Shown here: positions 37,770 to 60,539 of the stretch, in pieces
Layout of the letters: each line of letters starts with the position of its first letter
Numbering within the stretch: position 1 is the stretch's first letter
Source: Hyalella azteca
Lineage: Eukaryota; Arthropoda; Malacostraca; Amphipoda; Hyalellidae
Length of the DNA: 64,000 nt
Direction: 5' to 3'
Assembly: GCF_000764305.2 (NCBI RefSeq)
Contig: NW_025936499.1
Coordinates: 186,001-250,000, forward strand
Translations under genes and position numbers: made by a program
The notes under the pieces: model-generated
Told to the model about the DNA's origin: nothing
What the model saw: only the letters and a program-made list of their open reading frames with translations
Databases searched by the model: none

Positions 37770-40275
37770 CTTTTATTTTTGAGGGAAGGTTACAGAAGCA
37801 AATATAACAACGGTGTTGTTCAGTACTACAGAACTGATCTTAAAACGAATAATTATTTGAATATCTCAATCTTTGATGACCTCTGTTCTATTTCCAGAAA
37901 ACATGAACATAACAAAAAAATCGTTCGCTCTATAAATTCATTTAATGAACGACTAATATAATATCGTTCTGTAAATTCATGAAATGAATTTACAGAGTAA
38001 ATTTATTCTTGACCTCAAAACGCGAATGGTTGGAAAAATTCACCATCATCGCAAAATGCATCATCATTTGATGAATTTTCCGAACAAAATTTTGACGTAA
38101 AATTATATGCTCAAAAATATTCCTGATTGTTATCTCTAAGTTAAGGGGCTGTACCGTGAAAAACATAAATCATGTTCAATAGAAAACTGAAGAAAACATC
38201 TTTTAGGCGGTCAATTAAAAGTAGTTCTACTGTTTGGATTACATAATATAATAATATAATATAGCGGTTTCAGCGTTTATTAGGCTGGAGGCCTGTCGCC
38301 GATTCTTAACGGAGGCCTGTCGTTCGCTTGTTGCGGGCTTGAACTCGCAACTCACTGCTTCAAATTTTCTTTGCTTAGCCGCCCGGCCTCCTAGCCGATT
38401 CTGACCATAAACTGGCGCACTGAGCTGGGATCAAACCCGCAACTCTCGATATCTGCTCCAATCTTGGTACTCTGAACTGTAACCACTGGGCCACCCTGCC
38501 CAGATGTTGCATTTTGCAAAAAAAAAATAATCACTGGAATGAATTATCCTATTCTACATAAATACGAACATTTCTGACATAAATAAGCGAGTAATATTAT
38601 CATGCTGTGAGATAAGAAATGTTGAATTAACTTCAGAATTAAGGTACTTTGCAGGTTTCATTGAGTATTGACGAGTCACCCTAGGCAGGCTTTATTGGAA
38701 AAATGGTCGCAATCAAATTTTCACCATTTTTCACATGTAATTATGGAGTAAAAATTCGCCTATATCTTCATCTCATTGGTCGAACTTATTTTCTACACAG
38801 ACGCTACAATTGTGAAAGTAAATTGTATAGCGTAAATTTGCAGGGTAATCTTTTATTTACAAAATGATTATATTAATTTTGAAAATATTCTTGCACTTAC
38901 TTAACAATTATTCAAACGAATCTTAAACCAGAACTCGAAAGATACTTATATTTATGAACAATATTTGAATCTCTCGGACTCAATATGATTTTATCACCAT
39001 CTTGTGGTCATTACAAGATAGTTTTGCGAAGATTTGCGGACAGATTTCATTTCTCACGTTATCGAGTGGTTCGTGGAAAACTTCAAGATAACGTCTATGC
39101 TTTGTCATTTTTGGATAACTAACATAAAGAGGACTAACATAGATATGACTAATATACCATATGCAATTATTTGTCTTTACGGTACATTTATTTTTATGAG
39201 AATTTCAGCATTCCACGAAAAGACTTATCAAGGGTTGATGAGTTGGCATTTATTTGTAACTTACCATATTCAATACCTGTTCATCAACACATATCAAACT
39301 AAATACAAAGGTATATTGCGGAAACTATGCCAGCAAGCGATTTAGATTGTAATTAAATTGGGAGTCTCAGTCTCGAGTAACTAATCAGATAATTTGATAG
39401 GTCAAGCTCTTTCTAGCGCAAATGTACCATTCAGCCTAATATTTTATTTATTTTTTTTTTCAATAAGAAATCATGATTCATTCTGAAAACACGATTGGCA
39501 CACAATCAATTTGCGGCCAAACGGAGATTGGTTGTGGATATTCTCCGTAATTTAATAATTAGAGTTACGCGCCTTATTCGAATGAAGGAAGTGCGCACCA
39601 CTAAATAACGCAGTGGTAGCGGCACTGAGATGAGAGGATTTAACCGTGGCTTCAAGACTTGTGAAGATCAGTTCATGTCACAGAGTTGCTGGTAGTCAGC
39701 GCTTGGTAGCTGACAAGTGGTGGTGCTTTCAGCATGACCTTGAGCTAGTGCCATTATAAGCGAACAACAGGTTACAAGGTGAATCTTAAAGTGGTTTTAA
39801 GGATATTAATTAGTTAGGATGAACACTAGTCCGCCCACAGAGCTGTCTCGAATTATTCTGTTTGGTCTTTGTCGTAGTTTATCTCTAAACTACTTAATAT
39901 AAAGGCAAATTTTTGCGTCTCCCTCGGAACATTTGTATTCCTTAATTTTCATCCGCTATCTCTCAATCAAATCATCATTGAATTTAAGCTAAAATACGTC
40001 TTCTTTCTTCGAAACAGAATGACAAAAATTTAATATAAACTAGTGTACAAATTTTCTGGTGAAAAAAAAACGTTAAAAAAATGTCGGAAAAATGCTCCAT
40101 CTGAAAGAAAGCTCCAGAAAATCATTTCTTGCGTCATGGTGAATGGACAGATTTTCATTCCCGTGGGACCGATGCGACCTATATTCCATATCTTAATTCC
40201 AAGAAATACGAAAAACTATTTTCTTTGCCTATTGCCTTGTGATAATATGTTTCAATGCCAACGATGATGAGAAGC
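37770..40275. other. Intergenic stretch between cellulase A and chitinase
   Basis: Divergent intergenic region, AT-rich. Holds one SINE (38240-38503, listed separately). The open frame at 39034-39345 has no splice or family support. Nothing else recognised. Confidence 0.5.
38240..38503 (-). mobile_element. tRNA-derived SINE, copy 1
   Basis: On the - strand it starts GGGCAGGGTGGCCCAGTGG (A-box-like TGGCCCAGTGG) and has a B-box-like GGGTTTGATCCC about 60 bp later, the spacing of an RNA polymerase III tRNA promoter. A shared body (ATTCTGACCATAAACTGGCG on +) and an AT-rich (TATTAT)n tail follow. A second copy at 59370-59613 confirms a dispersed family. Confidence 0.8.
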
Positions 40276-40283
40276 TTTGCAGC

Positions 40284-40289
40284 GATAAG
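40284..40289 (+). promoter_or_regulatory. GATA-factor-type site upstream of chitinase
   Basis: GATAAG 63 bp before the ATG at 40352. Similar hexamers lie just upstream of both neighbouring cellulases. Function not shown. Confidence 0.3.
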
Positions 40290-40351
40290 CCGGGGTGCAT
40301 TTAAGGAAAGATGGGACGGCACAATTTCATGAACGCGTCGTCGCTGACACG

Positions 40352-43300
40352 ATGAAGTACGCAGCCTTAGCAGCTCTCCTCGTTCTCACTGCCACGCTCA
40401 CTGGTGAGCATTTTTTTGTTCATAGTTTAGTCCAATTATAAATTGACTGCTTACAAATACAGTGGGGGGAAATAAATATTCGTACACTTGAAAAATCGTA
40501 TTTTAATGTATGTAAGTACACAAACTTGAAAAGTGAACATGTTGCATTGTTTTTTGTTGCATTGAGATTTAATTTCTTTTGATAGTATTTTTGAATACTA
40601 TGCGTCTCTATACATAATTTAAATCACTTTTCCTGTTAAGTTTGTGTACTTACATACATTAAAATACGATTTTTCAAGTGTACGAATATTTATTTCCCCC
40701 TACTGTATATGTAAATTGGTCGTGTTACTGAACATTTCCTGACAGTTTTTCGAATGTGTTGTAATATTTAGTGAAACCTCCTCCGTGTCTCGTAATTTTT
40801 TTTAATTACCCTACAAAATTATTGTCCCGATTTATGAGTCTGTTCGGAAAAATTTCTCTCATTAATTAGTGTCGATATTTTGTGTAGTCCAGGATTTCCT
40901 CGAAAATAATAAATGGTCCCGATTTTTTACCTGTTTTTGATCATTAGCCATTATGTTTCCCAAACCATTATTTAAATTGTTCTATCACAAGTGTCATGAT
41001 GTATTTTCAATCAGCCTAAAATGTCAACTTCTCAGTTTGCGAACATACAACTAAGTAAGACATCAGGTATCCAAGATATGACTCCGAATAATCTTCACAT
41101 CAAATGTAACACTGAAAAACGATATTTCCCTTAGGTATTCAAGTTTATCTTTATACTTTGTTGCTAAACAATTTTTTCGATAAACATTTTTCTAGTTCTG
41201 AATTTTCTCAACTTCAACTCGTGATAATGTGCAGAGGGAGCCGTGGTGTGCTACTACAGCTCATGGTCCACTTACCGAGAAGGTAATGGAAAATTCGAAA
41301 TTGAAGACATCGATCCATTTCTATGCACGCACGCAGTCTATGCCTTTGCTACTCTTGGAGACTTGAATAGAATTACATGGGCCGACCGTTATAACGACTT
41401 GTGCGGGGAAACTCGTAACTGCGGATACCAACGCTTCACGGCGCTCAAAAGTCTCAACCCAAACCTCAAGACACTCATCTCGATTGGTGGCTGGAATGAC
41501 GGATCAATCAAATTTTCTAATGTGAGTCAGAGCTTCATTTACTTGATTTGGTGAATTGTAAGGAATGTTGATTGGTGATAAATTGGGCTAAATGCATTAT
41601 ATGACAAGTTATTAATTAATATTAACGCTGTCGGAAAACAGTTATCAAATTGGATATCTTTTAAGGATAGCTACGGACTATAATCGATGCGAATAAAGCC
41701 AATGCATAAACAGACAACAGAATAGTATACACTTTATGACATTGAATAAAATTGCACGTTGTTCTAAAGACATGCTTCATACATTTACTGAATAAGACAT
41801 CTTCTTAGAGTAAAGAAGTGTACTGCGGAATTCGAACATTTACTTCCTAATAGATAAATCCATAAAAAAATATGTATTACTCGAATGAAGCCATGAATTT
41901 TTCACTTCAGAATTCAAAAATTCAAAATTTTCGTGTTTCGCAAACATCGTTCTTGTGTTTGTAACCGATTTTTCGAGTTGCTGACTGAATTCCCTTTTCC
42001 ATTCCAGATGGCAGGTTCTGCTCTTTCACGAAGCATATTTGTCAACAGCGTCGTGAACTTCTTGGAAACTCACAACTTCGACGGCCTAGACATGGACTGG
42101 GAGTATCCAACCCTCCGAGGAGGAGTTCCCGAGGACAAGGTGAGCTATAACAAAATTCAATTTCCACTGTAGCCATTAGCCATTAGTGGTATTTTGTAAA
42201 TCCCAAAACTGGTTGCAATTATTCCAACTTTCCTTTGGAGACGATGTATGTACAAAAATGCATATTAAAAGGTCAAATGGTATAATTTGATGCAGTAAAT
42301 TTGTAGGAGATGATCCAAGAACTATCATCGATGTCATCTAAACGTAATATATACATGTCTGTGTTTTAGAATCATCTCCTTTAAGTAATTAATGACTAAA
42401 TTTGTCTCTTTCATAGTTAGAAGCACCAGTAACTTTGATTGGGAACGCCTGAAAACCCTATATAATGAACTTTTTAATATTTTGTCTCTAGCTGTTCGAT
42501 TTCCTTATTCTTTTACTTCTTCTATACTGATTATAAATTCCATTGGGAAATCCTTCGTCGTGAATATTGTTCTTATTGCAACCCCTCAATTACAAGTTTA
42601 AGTGCAGTATGACTTGTCTATAACAGGAAAACTATGCCATCCTATTGGAGGAGCTCGCAGCAGCCCTAGGCTCAGCAGGATACCTTCTCACAGCCACCGT
42701 GTCCTCAAACAAAGAAGTCATAGACGCTGCATACAATGTACCGAGGGTCTCTGCAGCTGTTGATGCCATCCATGTCATGAGTTTCGACTTCCACGGGCCC
42801 TGGGATAACGCTACTCACCACCACACTATCCTCTATCCTTATCCCGGGGTGCGTTATTTCAAAAGAATTAACCTTAGGTATACAATTAGTGAATCGAGCA
42901 AATTTGGCCATTTGCTTACTTCATTCACCGATCAAGTTTTTTGAATTTCAAAATATAAGCCATAATAAGATGAAATAGTTGCGCTTTAATATACTTCGAC
43001 TTATGACTGCTATCTAATATACTGTCTCTCATCCATCAACCCCAGTATTGTCGCATAGATACATGCTGTAACATCAACGTCTCTTTGCACTTATTTTCTT
43101 AAAGTACGTTATTGCTCGTTTGTAACCTAAGGACGTAGATAACAACGCGTATCTCAACGTCGACTTCGCCATCAACTACTGGCTGGATCAAGGAGCAGCT
43201 CCTTCTAAGCTCGTGATGGGCACCGCAACCTTTGGTCGCACCTGGACGCTGGACTCTTCCTCCAACACCGGCATGAGAGCCCCCGCCTCACAGCCCGGCA

Positions 43301-45605
43301 TTGCCGGCCCCTACACCCAGTCTCCTGGAAGTCTGGGCTACAATGAGGTTGGTTCCCTTCGGTTTTGTCTCAAGGAAAGTTTTGAAGAGTTTTAGGAGAT
43401 CCAGTTGACGATTCTTTGTAAATTTCAGCCTTAGATGCAACTGGTCAGCAATTTTTTGAAAAGACACGAAAAGTGTTGGAAAAGAGGCATTCGTACATAA
43501 ATTCATTCGAAATTGTGGGTGCATGAATTATTTATTCTGTTCAAAGGCTTGCTTACCTCATTTTCTTCCGTTTGCTTTGAATATTTTTTCAACATTGTAA
43601 ATATATTTGTTATGAAACTACAGATCGCATTTGCATTTCCAGTGATCTATAGTTCGCTGTTAACTGACGTTTGAAACTTTTGATACCAATTTATTAAAAT
43701 CTATTGGAACAATAAAAGTAAAAAATCTTAAAATACTGAATATTCACAGCTGTGTGAAAGGAACCTGAACAGCCCATGGGTGGTCGTCAACGAGCCGGAC
43801 ATGAATGAACCGTACGCTTACGATCTCAGCCTTGATAACATCTGGGCCAGCTTCGATGATTCTGCATCATTGGTGAACAAGGTAACAATATATACCCTGA
43901 GTCACGGTCAGAGGTAGCTTACTTGGGATTGTTTGCGACATAAAGACGGTTTAACTTCGTCATTAATCTGTAGCTTTGACATAATATTTAATTCTATATG
44001 AAAATATATACAAAATCCGTATCTATGCGAACAATTACCGGATGAGTCTAAAATTTGAGATTGTTTGCGGAGGGACTTTCTGGCTCGAAATTCTTTTGTT
44101 GTATCCTTTCTACGTGTATTATGTACTTATATATATGTCCAACAAAATTTCACAATTAAATGCAACTATTAACTTGAAAATGAATGTTGCTACATTCGAA
44201 ACGGCGTTAATATATTATTATTATTTGTTAAATCTGCCTTTTGATCTACCAACGTAATCTAAAGAATTAAAGCACTATGGTAATCGGTGGCGCATTATGT
44301 ACTCCAGTTTAGTCGAATCGATCTGATTGTCTGTAGTTTCTAAGCATCTCCTTTCTTTAATCAAAGATTTGTGATCCTCAGTCTTTCATGTAGTTACGTA
44401 TAAGGTATGGATACCTTAGATGACAATATTTGTTACATCAATGAACGTAAGTAAAATCTTGAGAACACAATTACTTTGCAGGCGTCGTACGCCCTTGCCA
44501 AGAACTTGGCAGGCGTGGCGGCCTGGAGTATAGACACGGACGACTTCTCTGGAGCTTGTGGCTCGGGGCCTTTCCCTCTCATCCAGACCATCAAGAACAC
44601 CTTTACTGGCATGAAGAGCCCCCAGCACAAACGTCTCGCTAAACCCCGCGTAAGTCTGATACTTTCGGAATAATTATAGCACCTTCGCTAACTCACTAAT
44701 TGAAATTATGTAATTATAGCACTTTCGTTAATCCACTAATTGAAATTATATAATTATAGCACCTTCGCTAACTCACTAATTGAAATTGTATAATTACAGC
44801 ACCTTCGCTAACTCACTAATTGAAATTATGTAATTATAGTACCTTCGTTAACTCACTAATTGAAATTATATAATTATAGTACCTTCGTTACCTCACTAAT
44901 TGAAATTATGTAATTATAGCACTTTCGTTAATCCACTAAACGAAATGAATACAGCAGCATATACAGTAAATTTTGAAACTTATACTGCTATTCTTGCTGT
45001 TCTGATCTTTACTTTGAAAAACTTTATTTCATATTGAAAATGCAATTTGAAAGTGTGCATGAAAAAAGTCAGTGTTTCCTTTCCTTTCAGCTGCCTCGTT
45101 TCGTCGCCCCCAAATCGTCTGCCACTGACCACTGTCAACAACCCGGCAACAACCCTGAACCTACTGACTGCACAATTTATTACAAGTGTGATTTGGTAAG
45201 TGAACACATCCAATGCAAAGGAACATCCAATGCACCTGCTGTGAAAGGAAGTTCAATAGCTTTATTAAGTAGAAACTATTGCTCCAGCGATGGGTGAGAG
45301 ATAAGACAATCAAATAATAACTTGCATTTTAATTAACGATTGATAGAGTGCATAATTTATTAACATTTATTTATCAGGAAATCAATTCAATATTAATTAG
45401 CATGCTTAGTGCCTACATTTCAAATCAGTGAATTTTATCATTATTGTCTCGTTTGGATTGTGAGCAGGAGGGAGGCGTGTACACGGAGGAGATTGGCTAC
45501 TGCCCAGAAGACACGCTCTTCAACCCCAAGTCGCTCGTGTGCGACCGCCGCTTCGCCGTGTGCGCGTTTGGCGGCGACGTTTGCCCCAACGATTGCCGAG
45601 TCTGA
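40352..45605 (+). CDS. GH18 chitinase with C-terminal chitin-binding domain
   Basis: Complete gene. Exons 40352-40403, 41235-41521, 42008-42139, 42627-42848, 43132-43347, 43750-43881, 44482-44649, 45091-45195, 45468-45605; all phases agree, 483 residues. Signal peptide MKYAALAALLVLTATLTG. GH18 motifs: KTLISIGGW (96-104), the catalytic FDGLDMDWE (137-145, acid Glu 145 present), MSFDFHG (208-214, a variant of the usual MxYD, with Phe for Tyr), and AAWSIDTDDFSG near 360-371. Residues from about 405 form a Cys-rich chitin-binding type 2 (CBM14) module spread over the last two exons. The secreted enzyme hydrolyses chitin, in moulting or digestion. It is transcribed opposite to, and lies between, the two GH9 cellulases; hence a digestive role is plausible (inference). 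The family subgroup cannot be fixed by eye. Confidence 0.95.
40460..40705. mobile_element. Tc1/mariner-type MITE, 246 bp, long inverted repeats
   Basis: Flanked by TA. Ends CAGTGGGGGGAAATAAATAT and, inverted, ATATTTATTTCCCCCTACTG. Inverted repeats of about 75 bp include GTACACTTGAAAAATCG and TGTATGTAAGTACACAAACT. No coding capacity. It sits in intron 1 of the chitinase gene. Confidence 0.9.
44671..44950. repeat. 40-bp minisatellite, 7 units
   Basis: Units of TAATTATAGCACCTTCGCTA plus ACTCACTAATTGAAATTATG with few changes begin 22 bp after the donor of exon 44482-44649 in the chitinase intron. The array does not carry an obvious copy of the splice donor, unlike the arrays in the two cellulase genes. 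Confidence 0.9.
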
Positions 45606-47979
45606 ATAATGCAGTTCCGTATTAGGGACAATTAGTCCATGCATCTTACTAGTGATTTTGAGTTCTAAATTATAATGATTCATCTGCTTTATCTTATTGT
45701 CATTTCATTCCTGAATTTGTTTCCTTTTTTAATGGATTTATTTCTACCATATATAGAAACTAGATAATATCATCAACAAAGATATACCATGCCTGTATGT
45801 CTGTATGAAATCTTCACTATATAAGGACAAATTTGATTTACGAAATAACATTTTATCTTAGAGAGATGATATAAGAGAATCCGCCGGTACTTAATTATTT
45901 CCGTACGAAAGAAAAACTCTAGTTTGCACCCCCGGGAGCCATTCTGCATTGAATCAACAATTAATCGTCGCAATTGCATTCCGATCACTCGCAGGATGCA
46001 ATGGCATTAAAGTATGAGCAATCAATTATGTTAATATGAAGGCACGCTTACAAATAGATCATAGCTCAGACATGCCAAGCTCATTTTAAAGCTTTGTCAT
46101 TGTAGAAGAAATGTAATGACGTATAAATTCATGTAAGGGTAAAATTAGGAACATACTCGAACTATTTAAATGTGGCAGAAGAGTTTCATGGTATGAGCGG
46201 TAGACTCTACAGTCCATTTGATGATGACGAGGCATAATGAATATTTTTCGCGGCGAGCTGTGGATCGTGGTACGGACGTGGATGTTCTTCTAGAAGAATC
46301 AGAATCTATCTAGAAATCTGAGAAAAATTTAACTGATTATCGGCAGAATAGACCTGAAGTAATACCTCACTTCCAGTTAAAAAAAAAATCATCAATCGTT
46401 TCACAAACTTGATCTAGTAGCTCATATGTATAGTACTGGTTCTTGTCTCATCATCGTCCCAATGGAAGTTAACAATGGCTAACAGGAATCAGGGATTTTC
46501 CACATATTAATAATGGTCTAGCAGGCTAATCTAAACCATCGGATTTATTCCCGAACTGATGAAAAGGATCTGAAGCTTTTCGTGATTTATTTTAGCTAAA
46601 TAAGATATTTGAACAAAAACTAAAGATCTATAACATATGAGGAGAAGTGATGCTACAATCCATAACCGCAATAATTACAATTTGATCCTATTAACAAGAA
46701 AGTTCTATGCATATCATTTCAAAGCTGTTTTATGAAAATTCCAGTTAATTGCAGTTTGCGCTTGATATTAGAATTCTCTTTAATTAGATAGTAGGTTTTC
46801 AAACAGGCTCTCAACTCACACAAAGGTAGAGAGTAAAGCCATTGCACACTGTTAGCGCTGAACAATCTATTTAAATTGCGATTCAAACCATTTACGAACT
46901 TAACGCTCACCGAATGGAACAAAGAATGTTGGAAGTAAGCTTGAGAAATCGAATTACTTTATGGGGATTACTCTATATTTCTTACCATTGCGGTTTGAAA
47001 GATTTAAGCTACGCAATATTCCAATAATACACTATCCCTTATACCATCATTAATACGAGTTGAATACACTGCCTGTTGGAGCTCAGAGAGCGATCCATAT
47101 AGTCACAGTGTGTAAGTCTGATATGTTTCACACGTTTGTTTTTCCGCATTTACTTTAGAGTTATTGTTTATTTAGTTTGAAGAGGAGTCTCAGTGAATAA
47201 ACTTACGGTCTAAAAGTTATTGGGTTAAGCATAGTTCGATGCAGAGTTAAAGTAGTTTCATCTCAGTAAAAACTTTTCCATCACTGCAAATCAACTAACT
47301 TGCTATCTCTATTCACCCTCTGAACACCGAATTAAGTCGCGAAATCAGCAAATTTAATTTATTTGATCAGTGCTTCAAATTTTCTTCACAAAAGAACTGA
47401 AACAAGACATTAAAATCTAAACCTTTAAAAAATATTTACTTGATTATACCTTACCAATAAATAATTGCTTGGTTACCTTACCACCCTTTTATTGCTTGTT
47501 TAAAGACGAATGAACCAATGTCATCATAAAGTTTCCATTCCTGCGTAACTTTCCAATGTCCTGGGAAGTTTCCTATTGGTGTGTATATAGATGAATAATG
47601 CATCAAATGTCATGCCAACATTTATTTAATCGAGTACCAGTGACAGCTCATGTAATCAATTTATCCTATTCCTTCTCAATTTATAAAATAATGCGATAAT
47701 GATCTTACAATTATCACAAAACATAATACAAATTTACGCAACAAAAATGTGAATTGAAGAATGGGACGAAATTTGATACAGTGAAAGTTAGCGTAAAAAA
47801 ATGCGCTGGCGCAACTAAAAATTTGACCAAGATGATAGTCTCAGACAATACATATTTATTTTTCAATTATGGTATGTGGAACGCTGCAATAAAAATGTTC
47901 TAGAGACGAAAGTGAAAAGTCTTTTAATTAACCAATTGTTTCTGAATATTTTATAATAATCAAGCGAAAGCTGTACATT
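45606..47979. other. Convergent intergenic stretch, chitinase to cellulase B
   Basis: No gene or element recognised. AATAAA on the - strand at 47855-47860 is a likely polyA signal for the cellulase ending at 47980. Confidence 0.5.
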
Positions 47980-57823
<9,844 letters not shown>

Positions 57824-57871
57824 TGCTTGAAGACAGGCAATGAAGATTGCCACATTAATGTGGGCCTCAGT

Positions 57872-57877
57872 GATAAG
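57872..57877 (+). promoter_or_regulatory. GATA-factor-type site upstream of cellulase B
   Basis: TGATAAG on the + strand, 49 bp upstream of the - strand start codon at 57823. Comparable in distance to those of the other two glycosidases. Confidence 0.3.
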
Positions 57878-57879
57878 TT

Positions 57880-59365
57880 GTGTGAATAGAGAGCCCTAGT
57901 CAGTGTTGTGCTGCAGCCGTGGAACTTCATCACCTGATATGAAACTGCAACAATAACTGAGTGATAAAATCGATACCAAGTGGCACTGTGATAAAAATAT
58001 CACTAAATAGAAATAAAAATTTGCAAATGTACCCGCACTAAAAACATACATTTGACTGCCAAATTAACAATTATATCTCTTACAAATGGCTTAAAAATTC
58101 ACATTTTTTAGTCAAGTTGTTTTTAAATTAGTCTTACAATGCAAATTTCACCAAAAATAAACTGAACATCGCGATGACAACGTCAAAATATTTGTGAACA
58201 TTTTGGCGATCATAGAGCTTTATGTGCATTTTCTTTAAAGTTGAGAGTATATCGAACTACTCTGTCAACTTGGATAACTTGGCAACGCATGAGAGGACGG
58301 ACTCGTGAACCGAAAAAAGGCCGATTAACTGCACCAGAACACGAGATATGCTTGTGAACCACGAGTGTTATTTTGAGTACATCGTCTGATGCTATTGCGT
58401 CGTAAAACTTTTTACTACCTGATGTTTAAACATTGTATTGCCTAGTAAAACTTATTATTATTTGGTGTTTGAAAAAATCAATGGCATAGTAAAACTTTTA
58501 TAATCTGATGTTTCAACAATCAGATAATATTTAATTGCTATTAATCTATCACGTTACAAACTTCTTATTCCCTAATGTTTGAACAGAGTATTTGACCATA
58601 CATATCCTGAACTGTCTGATGCTTAAACAATCGTTTAATTAATCCATTTCGCAATATGACATCTCATTTCGCATTAACGAAAAAAATCTGGCTGGGAAAA
58701 AATATATTCGACTTAAGGCAAATAAAACGCTGTGCTAAGACAACGTAACATTTCCGTACTCTTAAACTGGCGCAAACCTGTTGCAACATTAAATACTTTG
58801 AAATGATCTAGTATTTGATTACTGAAAAGCCCAGACATACGATATTTTAATAATTTGTCCCTGAAAAATTTCGTTTGCAGCGTGCTTCAATTAAATTTTA
58901 ATGTAATTTGATTTTCAGGGCATTTCAATTATATAACATAAATTTCATTAACATACTCGTATATAAATTAAGTGTCTATAATTTACTCATTAACTTGCTT
59001 TCTAGATTTTCAAATTTTAACAAAAACATTCAAGTTCCAATCTTTCTTGTAATGATATTCAATATATTGATGTCATCAAGTATCGAACAAATCCATAATC
59101 CTGAATTTGCATTCCCACTTCACGTTTGTTTACCATCGGCATCTTAACGAACAGATAACGAGCTTGCGAACGCGCACGTGACCATAGAGACAAGCCACAT
59201 GTCTGTTCTCACAATGAATCCTATGAAGGCATTTATAATTATTATACGATGTGATTGATAACGCGGTACAAGTCATTTTTCTGTTTTATTAACGCTTTAT
59301 TTTGAGCACGAATAATCGAATGGTTTACTGTACAGAGTTTAAGATTGCATCCTTTTTACTGTTTT
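57880..59365. other. Upstream intergenic stretch, no gene seen
   Basis: AT-rich flank of cellulase B. Between 58410 and 58640 phrases such as CCTGATGTTTAAACATT, GGTGTTTGAAAAAATCA and CTGATGTTTCAACAATC recur about every 60 bp, a very degenerate tandem repeat. No coding signal. Confidence 0.45.
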
Positions 59366-59369
59366 CTTT

Positions 59370-59613
59370 AATATAATAATAAGGCGGTTTCAGTGTTAAT
59401 GCGGCCGTAGGAATGTCGCCGATTCTTAACATCGCCGAACATTCACAGCTTGTTGCGGTCTCAAACTCGCAACTCAATTCTTCAATAATTCTGCTGCGCC
59501 CGCCCGGCCTACTCGCAGATTCTGACCAGAAACTGGCGCACAGAGCTGGGATCGAACACGCGCCTCTAGGCGCCAATCTTGGTACTTGAACTGTAACCAC
59601 TGGGCCACCTTGG
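59370..59613 (-). mobile_element. tRNA-derived SINE, copy 2
   Basis: Same family and strand as 38240-38503. On the - strand: GGTGGCCCAGTGGTTACAG (A-box region) and GTGTTCGATCCCAGCTC (B-box, closer to the tRNA consensus than copy 1), the shared body, and an ATA-rich tail. Confidence 0.8.
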
Positions 59614-59917
59614 TGAGGAAAGTACATGTGCAATGAAATTCTACCTGCCAATACTACTTTGTATTAATTTCCTAAAAATCAATGTTTTAATAATTTTAAA
59701 ACACTTAATGCATTTTAAAGATCTCGCACGTAAATCATAAAAAGAGTATAAAAAGTGCAATGTTGCGCACTCTGCTGAACAATTATGCATGGATTATGTG
59801 TAGACTCGATAATCCAACACACGCTGTTTTACTAACTCAGAAAAAGCTATTATGAGGTCAATTAATATTTCATAAAAGAATGGACCATATATACCTCGTT
59901 ATTCAATGTCTGTGTTA

Positions 59918-60035
59918 CAGCGTTGTTGTTGTTGTTGTGGTTCCCGGTCTCGGTCAGTCGAACCAGAAAACGTCGCAATGGGCCCAAATGAGCTTGGGGC
60001 AAGGCGCCCACCCCTGGTCCCTTTACCCCACTTGC
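59918..60035 (-). mobile_element. Possible 3' fragment of a non-LTR element with (AAC)n tail
   Basis: A (GTT)n run at 59922-59937 on + is followed by GC-rich sequence unlike its surroundings (CCCGGTCTCGGTCAGTC, GGGCCCAAATGAGCTTGGGG). The arrangement copies the 3' end of the element at 27900-29280, but sequence identity is not clear, so it may be a different family. Confidence 0.35.
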
Positions 60036-60099
60036 ATATTTTTTATTTTAAAGATAATAATACAACACTTTACAGTTTAAGGTAACAAAAATGTAATGA

Positions 60100-60300
60100 A
60101 AAATATTACATTAACTCATTTAATAACACCTTGAAAAATCATATCCTTAACTTGACAAAAAAAATTCTTGGCTTAAAAAAATCTATCACTGACGTGAAGA
60201 AAATATTTCCTTGACATGCAAAATATATTCTTGTCGTAAAAATTCCTCATTGACATGAAAAAAGTATCCATGACTAGAAAAATACGTTTAGTTGAATAGG
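60100..60300. repeat. Degenerate CTTGACATGAAAAAA-type tandem repeat
   Basis: Phrases such as CTTGACATGCAAAATATATT, CATTGACATGAAAAAAGTAT and CATGACTAGAAAAATACG recur at about 24-28 bp. Non-coding. Confidence 0.5.
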
Positions 60301-60539
60301 GATAACTTCGTTCCAGTTTTGTCCATAATCCAGATATTATGTGCAGGTAATTCGCACCTAGTCGTGATTTTAGCCAACACCGTAAAAAGTCATGAACTTT
60401 TGGCAACAAACTTTACCAGTTGCAAGAGTCAACAACTTATGCCAAACTTGTTGGTTGAGAAACTTATAAATCTTATAAAAGTTATAAATTTAACAATTAT
60501 CGGACAGGATTGGTAACATTACCGGCCCAGGGTTTCAAA

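Noticed and set aside
38240..38503. Genuine tRNA gene
   Set aside because: A and B boxes are present but the stem pairing and length do not make a tRNA, and the sequence recurs at 59370-59613 with a long body: a SINE.
44671..44950. Third splice-donor array, in the chitinase
   Set aside because: The unit shares only TCGCTAA with the exon end and contains no GTAAGT copy, so it is an ordinary minisatellite.
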